Assembly (NCBI GenBank): GCA_905221605.1
Contig: CAJNDS010000069.1
Coordinates: 366,001 to 430,000, forward strand
Source: Symbiodinium natans
Lineage: Eukaryota > Sar > Dinophyceae > Suessiales > Symbiodiniaceae
Reading direction: 5' to 3'
Length of the DNA: 64,000 bases
Part shown: positions 35,175 to 44,842 of the stretch, piece by piece
Layout: every line of letters begins with the position of its first letter
Position numbering within the stretch: the stretch's first letter is position 1
Notes under the pieces: generated by a model
Seen by the model: the letters and a program-made list of their open reading frames with translations, nothing else
Databases searched by the model: none
Told to the model about the DNA's origin: nothing
Translations under genes and position numbers: made by a program

Positions 35175-35712
35175 CAAAGGACATCAGTTCCGGAGATTAT
35201 CAGGTCTTAGAACACAAAAGCGACGTCCTTTGCTTTTTGCATTCACCCAGAGCTGTCCCAAACCAAAAGACATCAGTTTTGGAGCTCTTCATGCCTGAAA
35301 GGACGAAAGCCACGTCTTTTGACCAGAGGACCAGAGAACCAGAGGTCAGAGGACCAGAGGTCAGAGGACGAGGTCAAAGGACCAGAGCCAGAGGTCAGAG
35401 GAGCCAAGAGAAGCAGAGGACCACAAAAGCCACAGCTAGTTGCCCCTTACCAACCAACACGCCCCACCCCCCCCCCCTCCCAAACCAAAGAACGTCAGTT
35501 TTTAGCAGACACCACAAAAGCCACGTCTTTTGCTTCCCTACCAACATCCCCCCCCCCCCCCCCCGCCAGCCCCCCCTTCCCCCCTTCCCCCCCCCCAAAC
35601 CAAAGAACGTCAGTTTTGGAGCTCTTCAGGCGGGAGACCGCAAAAGCCACGTCCTTTGCCTAGGCTCTCCGAATGAAGTGTTGGAGCTTTCAGGCGTTAG
35701 AGCACAAAAGCG
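35175..35712. repeat. Minisatellite downstream of the histone-fold exon
   Basis: CCAAAGGACATCAGTTTTGG and AAAGCCACGTCTTTTGC blocks recur at about 35170, 35260, 35482, 35597 and 35680 (partial), separated by C-runs and an AGAGG-rich patch (35.33-35.41 kb). Confidence 0.75.
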
Positions 35713-35811
35713 ATGTCCCAAACTTTTACAGTCACCTGCGCCCTCCCTCTGCCAACGAAGGGTCTCTCTACCAACCACCTCCTCTCTAGGAGCCCTCCTA
35801 AGATCGGGAAC

Positions 35812-35814
<3 letters not shown>

Positions 35815-35873
<59 letters not shown>
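35815..35873. repeat. (CT)n microsatellite
   Basis: Just downstream of the stop of the histone-fold exon. Confidence 0.95.
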
Positions 35874-35875
<2 letters not shown>

Positions 35876-35917
35876 CTCTGCAGCCGACTGGCTTCACTGC
35901 GAGGCCCGCTGCCCCAC

Positions 35918-36583
35918 TCACGGCTGCGGCTGCTGCGCAAACTTTCTCAACCGTGCCTGCCTGCTGCTTTCTTTCTTCTGACAAGCTGCAGCTGCATCTT
36001 CTCGATTCCGCTGCAGCAGCCCAGACCTCAACCCCATCACAAGCCTCACGTCGGACAGCCCCACGCCAGTCCTGTTGGCATGGGCCGCAAAGGTCGAAGC
36101 ATCTGTGAACAAGCACGAACCATACTCTTCGAATGCTGCGTGGAGGACTGCAATCGCGGACTTGCTCAGATGCATCTGTGTTGGAGCACGGCCATCAACA
36201 TCCGTGAGCAGAACTGTCTTTCCGTCAGAGGTTCGGCCGCTGAAGTGACTCTGGAATGCCTCCTGAAAGACCTCTTGGCACAAACGGTCAAACGGCTGCT
36301 TCGGAACGCAGAGTTGGACGGCCTTCCAAGCCTTAGGAACACTCCTGTCCTTGACGCTCGCCTTGCTTTCACCCTTCGTCCTGGGCCCGCCCCGCTTGGG
36401 CGCTGGAAGGAGGCTTGCAAGGGCAACAGCTTTTTCGGCCGCCTTTTCGTGGGGGGCACTTGTGCTGTCCAGGCTGGTCACCGCCGCCCTTGCTTCAAGG
36501 TTGCTGGGGTGTGGAGGCTCAGCAATCTCTATGCCCTGTGGACCCAGGGCGGTGTCTGTCGCAGGCACCACAGAAGCAGAAGC
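35918..36583 (-). CDS. Divergent histone H3-like fold protein, centromeric-H3 candidate (terminal exon)
   Basis: About 221 residues, ending in a stop at 35918. No in-frame ATG opens it; a TGA lies just upstream, and CTAATGACTTCAG right before 36583 reads as branch point plus acceptor, so it is a terminal exon. Counting from the first GTG codon (36571), residues 88-185 resemble a histone fold. Helix 1 has PFDRLCQEVF, compared with the PF.RL..E pattern of H3. Helix 2 has SAIAVL, then A..EY, then LF.D. The end of helix 2 and start of helix 3 read AAHANR and then D.RL...LR, like the A.HA.R...D..L...R of H3. Between helices 1 and 2 there are about 20 extra residues; a lengthened loop 1 is typical of centromeric H3 variants. 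The N-terminal tail is Ala/Lys/Pro-rich and lacks the H3 tail motif. CENP-T, which shares HA.R and a following LM motif, is the main alternative. A CT microsatellite follows the stop. Confidence 0.6.
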   Translation of the reverse strand, partial: ASASVVPATDTALGPQGIEIAEPPHPSNLEARAAVTSLDSTSAPHEKAAEKAVALASLLPAPKRGGPRTKGESKASVKDRSVPKAWKAVQLCVPKQPFDRLCQEVFQEAFQSHFSGRTSDGKTVLLTDVDGRAPTQMHLSKSAIAVLHAAFEEYGSCLFTDASTFAAHANRTGVGLSDVRLVMGLRSGLLQRNREDAAAACQKKESSRQARLRKFAQQPQP

Positions 36584-36611
36584 CTGAAGTCATTAGATGT
36601 CAGGGTGTCAC

Positions 36612-36740
36612 GTAAGCAAACAAGGTTTCAAGAAAGGCAGGCCTCCAGAAGACGTCGGACCAGAGTGGCCTTGTTTCCCCAAGCTTGTGGAGGCGTTCCT
36701 TCAACTTCGCAACAGTGAGCTTCTCGAGCTCGGCTGATGC
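36612..36740 (-). CDS. SAP-like DNA-binding segment, reading frame broken
   Basis: An acceptor (GGGCAG) at 36741 opens a frame reading ELEKLTVAKLKERLHKLG, which fits the first half of a SAP motif (L..LTV.ELKE.L...G), a short helix-turn-helix that binds scaffold or AT-rich DNA. The expected second half, GNKATLVRRLLEA, is present directly afterwards but in another frame, with the usual glycine-turn residues missing. It ends in a TGA. This looks like a small deletion plus frameshift inside a SAP domain, or a sequencing error. In the first frame the segment stays open to a possible donor (TTAC then GTGACA, 36611), which is phase-compatible with the histone-fold exon, but that intron would be only 28 nt. 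It may be part of the histone-fold gene or a neighbouring relic. Confidence 0.4.
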
Positions 36741-37189
36741 CTGCCCACACGTGCTGGCATTCCACGACAGGGGGCTTAAACCCCGACAGGAAAACCAAAA
36801 CAGGGTACCCGACAACCAGAGAACCTAACCCCGACAAGCATGCCAAGCACAATGCCTGACAAAAATGCGAAGCAGAAACGGTGACAAGAATGCCAAGCGC
36901 CCTCTTTGCGGGGCAGCAGTCTTCTTGTCCAGCGAAAGTGAATTGCAAGGCAAGCCTTTGGACTTCACTTCAAGCCACACCATCTCACTTGGTTGCAACA
37001 AGTAATTATTCAGGGTTTTCCTATATGCCTTCGTGAAGAACCACCTGCTTGGCTTGGTCAATTCGGAAAATCACAGCGTGACTCTGGTCAGCCCCAGCCG
37101 ACCACTAAACTAATGCAACGCGGCGCAGCCGGCGTTCCATCTCCTGGGGAGGATGCCAGGAGGTATGCATCATTATCGGAAAGGAAGCT

Positions 37190-37961
37190 AGTGTTCAGCC
37201 TCTGCTTCGGCCAAGGCTTGCGCTGCCGTTGGCAGGTCTGTCAAGGTATACTTTTGCAGCACTGCAGAGAAATCCCGGCGCTCATGAACCTGCTTGAGGG
37301 CTTGGAGGGCTTGGGGTTCAGCGTGTAGGGTGTTTAAGTGTTGGGTAGGTGTAAAAGGGTGTTTGCGGAGGCAACCAGCAGGAGCGAATGTGCTGCTTGT
37401 GACAGCATCTCGGGCAGCCGTTCCGGACCCGAATGCTGATGTGGAGTTTCGTCTTCGTCGACCAGGTGAGACAAAGTTCATCTTACGTTGGAGACGTCTG
37501 GAGATGCCGACAGAAGCATAGCCCTAAACCCAAAACCTATAGTCCCTAACCCTGAACCCTAAACCCTTAACCTTTAACCCTAACCCCTGAGCCCTGTGCT
37601 ATGTTCTTTGAGGAGCTGATAAGCCATCAAACCAGGCTCACTCCGGTGGCGCCATCCAGCGAGTACTGGAGGTATAGTTCTGAGCTGTGGCAATAAGCGC
37701 TTCCAGGATGTTTCCCCGTCTATTCATGCGGCCATGTGAAGATTTTTCAGAAGCAGCACCATAGTCCTTAACCGAGAGGGCGGACGCACTGATCCCCCCC
37801 TGCTCTGCGAAGCAAACAGCAGCAAACAAGGCATGCAAGTCACACAAGCTGCGAACAAGGAATGAAGTAGGCGCTGTCATTGCCCCTACTGTCATTGCCC
37901 CTTCCCCCCCTCCAAACACGGCGTGGGCACCAGGGTCCAACTCGACAAAAACTGAAGCCAT
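37190..37961 (-). CDS. 5' exons of an unrecognised gene upstream of the SAP/histone-fold exons
   Basis: The first exon, 37961-37642, starts at a clear ATG (MASVFVELDPGAH) and runs 106 codons to a good donor (GTGAGC). The second, 37497-37376, follows an ATCTCCAG acceptor in matching phase and contains a basic patch (PGRRRRNS). A third, 37261-37190, can follow CTCTGCAG in matching phase and ends in an Ala/Glu-rich tail with a TAG. The first intron is about 145 nt and is largely telomere-like repeat in the sense-strand TTTAGGG orientation. The protein is not recognised; it has Cys/Leu/Ala-rich helices in exon 1 and no obvious signal peptide. Position and strand suggest it is the 5' part of the histone-fold gene, but the exons between 37.19 and 36.74 kb could not be linked with confidence. 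Confidence 0.45.
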
Positions 37962-38079
37962 GTCACCTCACAGCAGGGGAGAGAAGGGACGGCAGGGTTT
38001 GAAACCGGAACCAGCAGATGCTGAGAGCGATGTCCTATCCCTTGCACTATTCCAACAATTGAACCTTCGAGGTCAAAGG

Positions 38080-38570
38080 GCATGGGTTTTGCTCTCCAAG
38101 GCCCGCCTTACGACCACTGCTTATTTCCGAGATCCCTTCTACTTCCTTCCCCCTCCCCCAAATCAAAGGACAGCTGTTTTGCCCTCAAAGACCCCCTTTA
38201 CGACCAAAATTGGCGTCCTTTGCTTCCTTTCCACCCCCCTCCTCCTTCCTCCCCCCCCCCCCCCCCCCCCCAAAGGACAGCTGTTTTGCTCTCAAAGAAC
38301 CCCTTTTGGCGTCCTTTGCTTCCTTTCCACCCCCCTACTCCTTTGTTTTGCCCTCAAAGACCCCCTTACGACCAAAATTGGCATCCTTTGCTTCCTTTCC
38401 ACCCCCCTCCTCCTTCCTCCCCCCCCCCCCCCCCCCCCCCCAAAGGACAGCTGTTTTGCCCTCCAAGGCCCCCTTTACGACCAAAATTGGCGTCCTTTGC
38501 CCAAAGGACAGCTGTTTGCCCTCAAAGGCCCTCCTTACGACCATAACTGGCATCCTTTGCTTCCTTCTTC
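38080..38570. repeat. Minisatellite upstream of the histone-fold locus
   Basis: CAAAGGACAGCTGTTTTGCC, CTCAAAGACCCCC and TTACGACCAAAATTGGCGTC recur at about 38090, 38163, 38270, 38340, 38450 and 38505, with C-runs between. It resembles the 35.2-35.7 kb array in layout. Confidence 0.8.
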
Positions 38571-38929
38571 CCTGAACACCCTCCTCACAGGACATTGCTG
38601 CCTAGATCTGCCTAGACAAGAAACCAGAAACCCCACCTCAAGAGCGGCTCTCGACTGCTGTCAGCAGCAGGTCGAAAAGCAGCAGGCCAGAGCCGAAATA
38701 CTGCTGAAATACTGCTGCCAGAAGTTAGTCGGGCATGTGCGTTGTTATGTTGTTGATGGGTCTTCATTTGTTGTTGCAAATCTGTTCTTGTTGTGTCTTG
38801 GTCAGAAAACCCCTATTCATAAATCCATATAAGCCCTGTAAACGGAAGCACCTGCAGAAAGACCAGCAAAACCTGAAAAAACCCTATTCAAAGCCCTGAG
38901 ACGGCCCTGCCCCGTTTGTGCCCCGGCAC

Positions 38930-39001
38930 GCAGCACGTGCCCCGTCTGCCCGGCGGGAAGCGTCCGGCCAAGGCCGAGCAGTCCGATGAGGCGGGAGCTC
39001 C
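38930..39001 (+). CDS. Possible exon, basic
   Basis: After GGCACGCAG the plus frame reads HVPRLPGGKRPAKAEQSD. It lies between the 38.1-38.6 kb minisatellite and TTTAGGGG-type repeat. Confidence 0.3.
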
Positions 39002-39039
39002 TACCACTTTAGGGAGCCCTTTAAAGCCCTTAGAGCCCT

Positions 39040-39122
39040 TGTTTAGGGGTTTAGGGGTTTAGGGGTTTAGGGGTTTAGGGGTTTAGGGGTTCAGAGGTTT
39101 AGGGTTTAGGGTTTAGGGCTAC
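39040..39122. repeat. TTTAGGGG 8-mer array
   Basis: Homogeneous GGTTTAGG with an extra G (8-bp unit), switching to 7-bp units at the right end. Confidence 0.85.
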
Positions 39123-39129
39123 CCTTTAA

Positions 39130-40430
39130 ACCATTTTAACCCTTTTTAAACCCTTAAAACCCTATGAACCCTGAACCCTATAAACCGCAAACCCAAAACC
39201 CCAAGAGGCCTTAGGGCAGCTCAGGGTTCAGGACTTAGGCATGTTACGGGGTTAAGTTAGGGGTTTAGGGTTTAGGGTTTGGGGTTCAGGGTTTGGGGTT
39301 TATAGGGTTTAGGGCTTGTAAGGGCTTCTTAAAGGCTTTCGGGTTTGAGGGCTTCAGTCTTGCAAGGCCTTGAGGGTTGCTACCCTAAAAAGGTACCCCA
39401 CAGCCTGTCAGGTAGGGCTTGGGAGCTTTAGTGGAGTTCCTACCTGCCCGTAAGGTTGAAGGTTTAGGGGTTGTCTAGGGGGTGAGGGTTTCGGTTTAGG
39501 CTTTAGGGCTTAGGGCTTCCCAGGGCTTGGGGTCTAGGGTGTAGGGTATAGAGGTTACAGGAAACCAGCAACATGGTATCTTGAACTCCATGTTTGCACA
39601 GCCTCCCACACCTGAAGACCTTAAGGCCTACAACCTTAAACGTCCAAACCCCCAAATCCTCAAACCCTAGAGCCCTGAGCCCTGCAGCCCGAAATGCCCA
39701 ACTCCCGAACGCAACAGCCGCTCCTCCTCCGAAGATCTTTGCGTGCAGCCACCTTTGACGGAGCCCGTGCAAGCTTTTCGGGTTTAGCGCTGGGCTTTTA
39801 AAGGTTCGAGGGTTTCGGGCTTAGGGTTTGGGGTTTAGGGCCTATGTTGGGGACCTAAACCCTGAACCCTAGACCCCAAACCGCCGAAACTTTTCCAAAC
39901 AACTCTCGTCCTCAGCCTTAGCCCTGAACTCTGAATTCTAAACCCTACAGTAAACCCTGAACCCTAAACCCTGACCAAACCTGTCGGTCGACCCCTCAAC
40001 GTTTCACAGCCTTAGGCCCTAACCGTAAACCCCTAACACTTCCAAACCTGAAACCCCGCTAAACCCAAAACCTTAGAAGCTGGCCCCCAAGCCCCAAACC
40101 CGAAACCAAACTCTTAAACCCAAAACCTCAGCCCTCATCAAACCCTCACCCCAACTAAGCTCTGAATTCTAAACCCGAAGTCCTCCAACTCTCAAACCAT
40201 CAACCCTCATCAAACCCTAACACCTCAACCCAAGACTGCAAACACACTAATTAAAACTAAGCCCTAAAGCTTCAACCCCCAAACCCTCACGACATCCAGC
40301 CCCTAAACCCTCGAACCCTCAACCCCTCAACCCTAACCCTAAACCCTAAACCCTAAACCCTAAACCCTAAACCCTAAACCCTAAACTTAGAAACCCTAAA
40401 CCCTAAACCTCAAACTCTGAAAGTCCCAAA
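39130..40430. other. Intronic-type degenerate repeat
   Basis: TTTAGGG-type sequence to 39.55 kb and CCCTAAA-type from 39.6 kb, giving facing orientations; no exon recognised. Confidence 0.5.
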
Positions 40431-40441
40431 ACAGCCCCCAC

Positions 40442-43400
40442 TCTGGGCCTTGATCCCCTCCTTGAAGGAGCTGCAAGCCGGCGCCTCCGTGTCCTCCCAA
40501 AGCCTCGGAGGCTGCTATTAGGGTTTAGGGTTTAGGGTTTGGGTTTAGGGTTTAGGGCTTCGGGTTTAGGATTTAACTCCAAACCCCTGCAATTTGGCAG
40601 GGCGCAACACCCCCGCAATAGTAGGAGGGCTCAGGGATCAGAGTGCAGGGTTAAGGGCTAACAGGTTGTGTTTATTGGGTTTGGGGTTTGGTGTTCAAAA
40701 GGGTTTGATCGAGGGCTTTAAAGGGGTTTACAACCTTTAAGGGTTTAAATTCATTAGGGTTTAGAGTTTTAGGGTTAAGGTTTTGGGCCTAAACTAAACC
40801 TTGACCCCTTTAAACCCTTAAAGCTCCTTTCAGCCCTTTCAACCATTAAAACCCTATTTTAAACCCTAAACTTCTAACCTCTTAAGCCCTCAGCGTTTTT
40901 CGGGGACTCCGAAGATTTGAGGGGGTTAACAAAGCTTCGGCGGGAGGCTTTCGGGGGCTTATGCTCTCAACACTCAACACTGAACCCCCTGAGTCCCGAG
41001 CCCTTTGAACCCTAAACCCTAAACCCTCGACACCCGAAACCCTCCAAACCCTGAACCCTGTAAAGCCTCTGGAACCTCTAAACCCTCAAAAAACCCTCTA
41101 ACCCCTCGGAAACCTCCAAACCCTCTACAGCCACAACACTAATTTGAGAGGCCTTACCTGCAGCCTGAAGTCGCCAATTCTAAGGCAAAGAAAAACAAGA
41201 AACGCTTTCGGATCCACATTGGGTCAAGAAGGCGTTCTAAGGGTTTAGGTGGTTTAGGGTCCCGACTTCAGAAAAAGAGGTCTAAACCGTACCAGAACCA
41301 CGCCGCGTGTAATATTCCCCAAGTGCCCGCTGCTCAGGGCCCTAGAACCCTAAACCCCAAATCCTAAACTATAACCTTGCAGCTCTATAACCCTAAAACC
41401 TAGCTCCAAAATCCTGAATCATAAACCCTAAAACCCTAAAACCCTAAAACCCTAAAACCCTAAAACCCTAAAACCCTAAAACCCTATAACCCTAAAACCC
41501 TATAACCCTATAACCCTATAACCCTATAACCCTATAACCCTAAACAGTCGAAAACTCTGCCAAACCTCACTTCTTGCCGCCCAAGCCACGCCCGGGCCTC
41601 TATAAAGAGGTTCTCCGCCATCTCCGGCCGGAGCTCTGCTAGGGCCTGCAATGCAAGAGGCTTATGTGGGGTTTAGGGTTTAGGGTTTAGGGTTTAGGGT
41701 TTAGGGTTTAGGGTTTAGGGCGTGGGGTTTGGGGGCTTGGGGGTTAGGATTTAGCTCGCAGCATCGAAATTCTTATGTAAAAGCACCTGAACACATAGGG
41801 GGGGCCATCCTCCGGTTTTGCGGTATCTAACAGCCCAGCATTGCGAAAGACATGAGAAGAACTGCTGCAGCTTCAAAACAATGTCACGTTGATCATCCTA
41901 TAATAAGTGCTATAAGCCCTACAATAAACCTGTGAACCCTACAAGCACAAGCTATGTACAGCCTAGAATTAAGCTCTACAAGACCCTGAACCCTATACCC
42001 AAACCCAAACCCTAAACCCTAAACCATAAACCCTAAACCCTAAACCCTAAATCCTCAGACCTCAACCCCTAGCCTTACCAGCCCCGCGGCCCCCCGGGGC
42101 CTTCTTGGCCTCCAGAGCCCACCCTGAAGTGGGTAGATGACGGTTGGGGTCGGTTTAGGGTTTAGGGTTTAGGGTTTAGGGCTTAGGGTTTAGGGTTTAG
42201 GGTTTAGGGTTTAAGGGTTTAGGGTTTAGGGTTTGGGGTTTAAGGTTTAGGGTACACAATCCCTCATTCTGGGATTCTCATGTCACATATCCCGCCAATA
42301 AAACGGGTGTCCTTTTCGTTTTTAGAGGTCTGATAAGGAATCCTAACCCTGAAAGAAGGAGGGTTTAGGGTTTACTGGGCGTCCTAGCAAAGGTAACTAG
42401 CCCAGTGACAATCCCAGATACGATTCGCACATGTGAACGAGCACAATAAGTCATGAGTAAACAAACGAAAGCACCAAGACAACCATGTGACATGTGTATT
42501 CTTCTACAACATACTGGACCATCAGCCCCCGTGGGCTCTATGTTGGTCATCCACGCTTGCGGGGACCACACAAACAGTTTTTTCTATGGATGACATGGGT
42601 TTGGGCTAGTTCTAAACCCTAAACCCTAAATCCTAAACCCTAAACCCACAACAGCTAAAGAATCATTTCCAAAGCAACCCAGGTGTCGGTATGCTTCTGC
42701 AGCACCACGAACTGCAGGGCGATTGAGTTCCTGGGCGCGTGGAGACAACTCACTTGGAGCTCTCCCGTTTTTGGGGGACAATAGAGAAAGCCAACAAAAA
42801 GATTACATGAACACATCTACCCTGAAAGTGGAATTGTGAGAACACCAGGATCTCCGACCCAGTTTGTGCGTCTGCCACGTCCCCAAGGCCCATCCTACAC
42901 CTGAGCCATGTCCTTTCTCCGGCTTTACTCTCTGATTCGTGCTGTGATGGGCAGCGCGCAACCGACCCTGCACCGCAGATAGCCAGCCAAAACAAAATAT
43001 TGAATGACCTGGCTGGCCCCCCTAGAGTGTGCTTCTGCACGAGTCGCTTTTATGGGGAATTGAGGGGATTGCAAAGATCTTAGGCCAAAGTGGTGGATGG
43101 TACCCCGAAGGCTCCATGGACGCATCCGCCCTTTGACACACAAGGAAGTACATCGTGCCTTCTTGGGTCCAGGTGTTCCCTATAAAGGCACCTGAGCCTA
43201 TTAAACAACCAAGCCAAATGCGAACACCCGCAAACTCCAGAGCCACCCACCACTCGCCCTAAACCATGCAGCCAGTCTATGGAAGAAGAACTCTTTTGAA
43301 AGAAGCCTCCCCAAAAACAGCCCAGAATGCTTGAGCACTCTTGCAAAACCCAAACTTTTGGGTGTCTTAGGCAGTTGCCGCTAACTGAAAGATGCAGAAT

Positions 43401-43562
43401 TTAACTGCTTTTGGGCTCAGAGGAGTGGCCTACGGCTTTCGGGGTTTTGGGTTGAACTCTCCCATTCCCCCTCCCCCCTGCAAGGCGCCGTGACAGCGAC
43501 GCCCTCGGAAAGGCGGAAGCCCTCAGTGCAGCCGTACTCCAGTGACTCCTCGCCGAAAGATG
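40442..43562 (-). CDS. Multi-exon gene starting in a sushi/CCP-like exon
   Basis: Exons: 43562-43458, 43191-43041, 42900-42821, 42123-42079, 41645-41571, 40511-40442. Phases agree for the first three junctions and the last; between 42079 and 41645 an exon is missing. The first exon reads SLEYGCTEGFRLSEG, then a second Cys and GEGEW. This matches the C-terminal half of a sushi (complement control protein) module: Y.C..G(Y/F).L, then C, then G.W. Sushi modules are extracellular adhesion domains, so a surface or secreted protein is likely; the N-terminal half must lie in an upstream exon. The next exons (TWTQEGTMYFLVCQ; GSEILVFSQFHFQ) are not recognised. The exon at 41645 (ALAELRPEMAENLF) has a TTGCATTGCAG acceptor and a GTGAGG donor. 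Introns below 42.2 kb are mostly telomere-like repeat. Confidence 0.45.
41412..41545. repeat. CCCTAAAA and CCCTATAA 8-mer array
   Basis: Two adjacent homogenised variants: first CCCTAAAA, then CCCTATAA. Confidence 0.9.
42655..42733 (-). CDS. Possible alternative exon
   Basis: After CGCGCCCAG one minus frame reads SIALQFVVLQKHTDTW to a TAG; another (NRPAVRGAAEAYRHLG) runs to a GTGGGTTTAGGG donor. Its phase does not agree with the upstream exon at 42.82-42.90 kb, so its place in the gene is unclear. Confidence 0.3.
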
Positions 43563-44280
43563 CTGAAAGTTTTCGCCGCAAATATAGGGGTTTAGCGGGG
43601 TTCAGTCGGGGCTTCAGATGGTTGAGGGCTTCATAGAAATGTCCTTCTTCCCTAAACCCTGAAGGCCCTAAACCATTCACCCTAGACCCTAAACCCTAAA
43701 CCCTAACCCCTTGAACCCTGAACCCTAAACCTTAAAGAACCCTAAACCCTAAACCCTAAACCCTAAACCCTAAACCCTAAACCCTAAACTCTAAGAGTTT
43801 CCTGGACAATCTGGAGCAAGGCAAGAGCCGGCAAACCCACGACAACGCCCGGCATCATTTCTTCCTTGGCGCAGGAATAGGGTTTAGGGCCAAGTTTAGG
43901 GTTTAGGGTTGAGGGTTTAGGGTTTGGGGTTTGGGGTTTAGGGTTAGGGGCATAGGCTTCCCGAAGGGCCAATGTGCCTGTAGAGTACTTTGAAGGGTTC
44001 CGCTTTAGGGTACCCTACCGGCCATGACCCAGGATTGTCGAGAATAGTTGCCCAAACCTTCGGGACTTCACCCTAAGCCCTAAGCCCTCAAGACAATGAC
44101 AAAACACGTATGTGACTCAGTTGGAGCTTGTTTATCAATATTTCGGAGTTGTTTGTCTAAACAGGCCGGCGCAGAAATCACACGCCCCACCCTATTGAAT
44201 GGAAACCAAACAGCCCCGAGAAGGCCCGAGAGATCACGAGAATGCGCTTTCCCTAAATCCTAAACCCTAAACCGGATTTA

Positions 44281-44546
44281 GGGCCTATAGGGATTCAGGA
44301 GGGTCTTGGGAATGTTTTGTTGTGCATCCAGTCTGTTGAGATGTTTTGGCTTATAGAAATTGTACAAGGGTTGGGCCCGAGAAAAGTGTTGACCGAGAAT
44401 GTTGACCGAAAGCTTCAGTTTTCGAACCCTGAAACCCCGAAGCCTAAACCGTACTGCTCTTGCTGTAATATTTTCGGCCAATTCCGGCCTTGCTTCAAGC
44501 CTATATAGTTGAGCCTTTGCGTGGAGCTTTGCGCGGTACTTGCGTG
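44281..44546 (-). CDS. Candidate terminal exon, basic helical protein
   Basis: It opens after a GGTCCAAG acceptor and runs without a stop to TAA near 44281. It is Lys/Arg/Ala-rich (ARKYRAKLHAKAQLYRLEAR) and likely helical. It lies just downstream of the 44.8-49.5 kb gene and could be its 3' extension, since that gene's last codons overlap a GTTTAAGG donor. Another frame from the same acceptor is also open and phase-compatible. The exon crosses a short telomere-like stretch, so part may be intron. Confidence 0.3.
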
Positions 44547-44842
44547 CTTGGACCAACACCCTAAACCCTAAACCCTAAACCCTAAACCCTAAACCCTAAA
44601 CCCTAAACCCTAAACCCTAAACCCTAAACCCTGAACCCTCTGAAATTTCAGAATGCATGGTGGGTTGGCAAGCAATCAGGTTTAATTAAGCCGATTGAGC
44701 ATGTCAGGGTTTGAACTTAACCCTGATTTAAACTTCGAAACCCTCAACCCTAAACCCCTAAACTCTAAAACCCGAAACCCCAAAAAACCCAAACCTTGCC
44801 CTACACCCCGAAACCCAAACCCTAAACCCTAGACCCCAAACC

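Noticed and set aside
35090-36718. Long plus-strand open frame of about 540 codons
   Set aside because: It reads through a minisatellite and a CT repeat (Ser/Leu run) and lies antisense to the histone-fold exon; the minus strand explains the conserved pattern better.
38082-38832. Plus-strand open frames of 154 and 290 codons
   Set aside because: Pro/Phe/Leu repeats from the minisatellite; no conserved features.
43080-43104. A 25-nt intron inside the 43191-43041 exon
   Set aside because: One uninterrupted frame fits both neighbours in phase, so no intron is needed.
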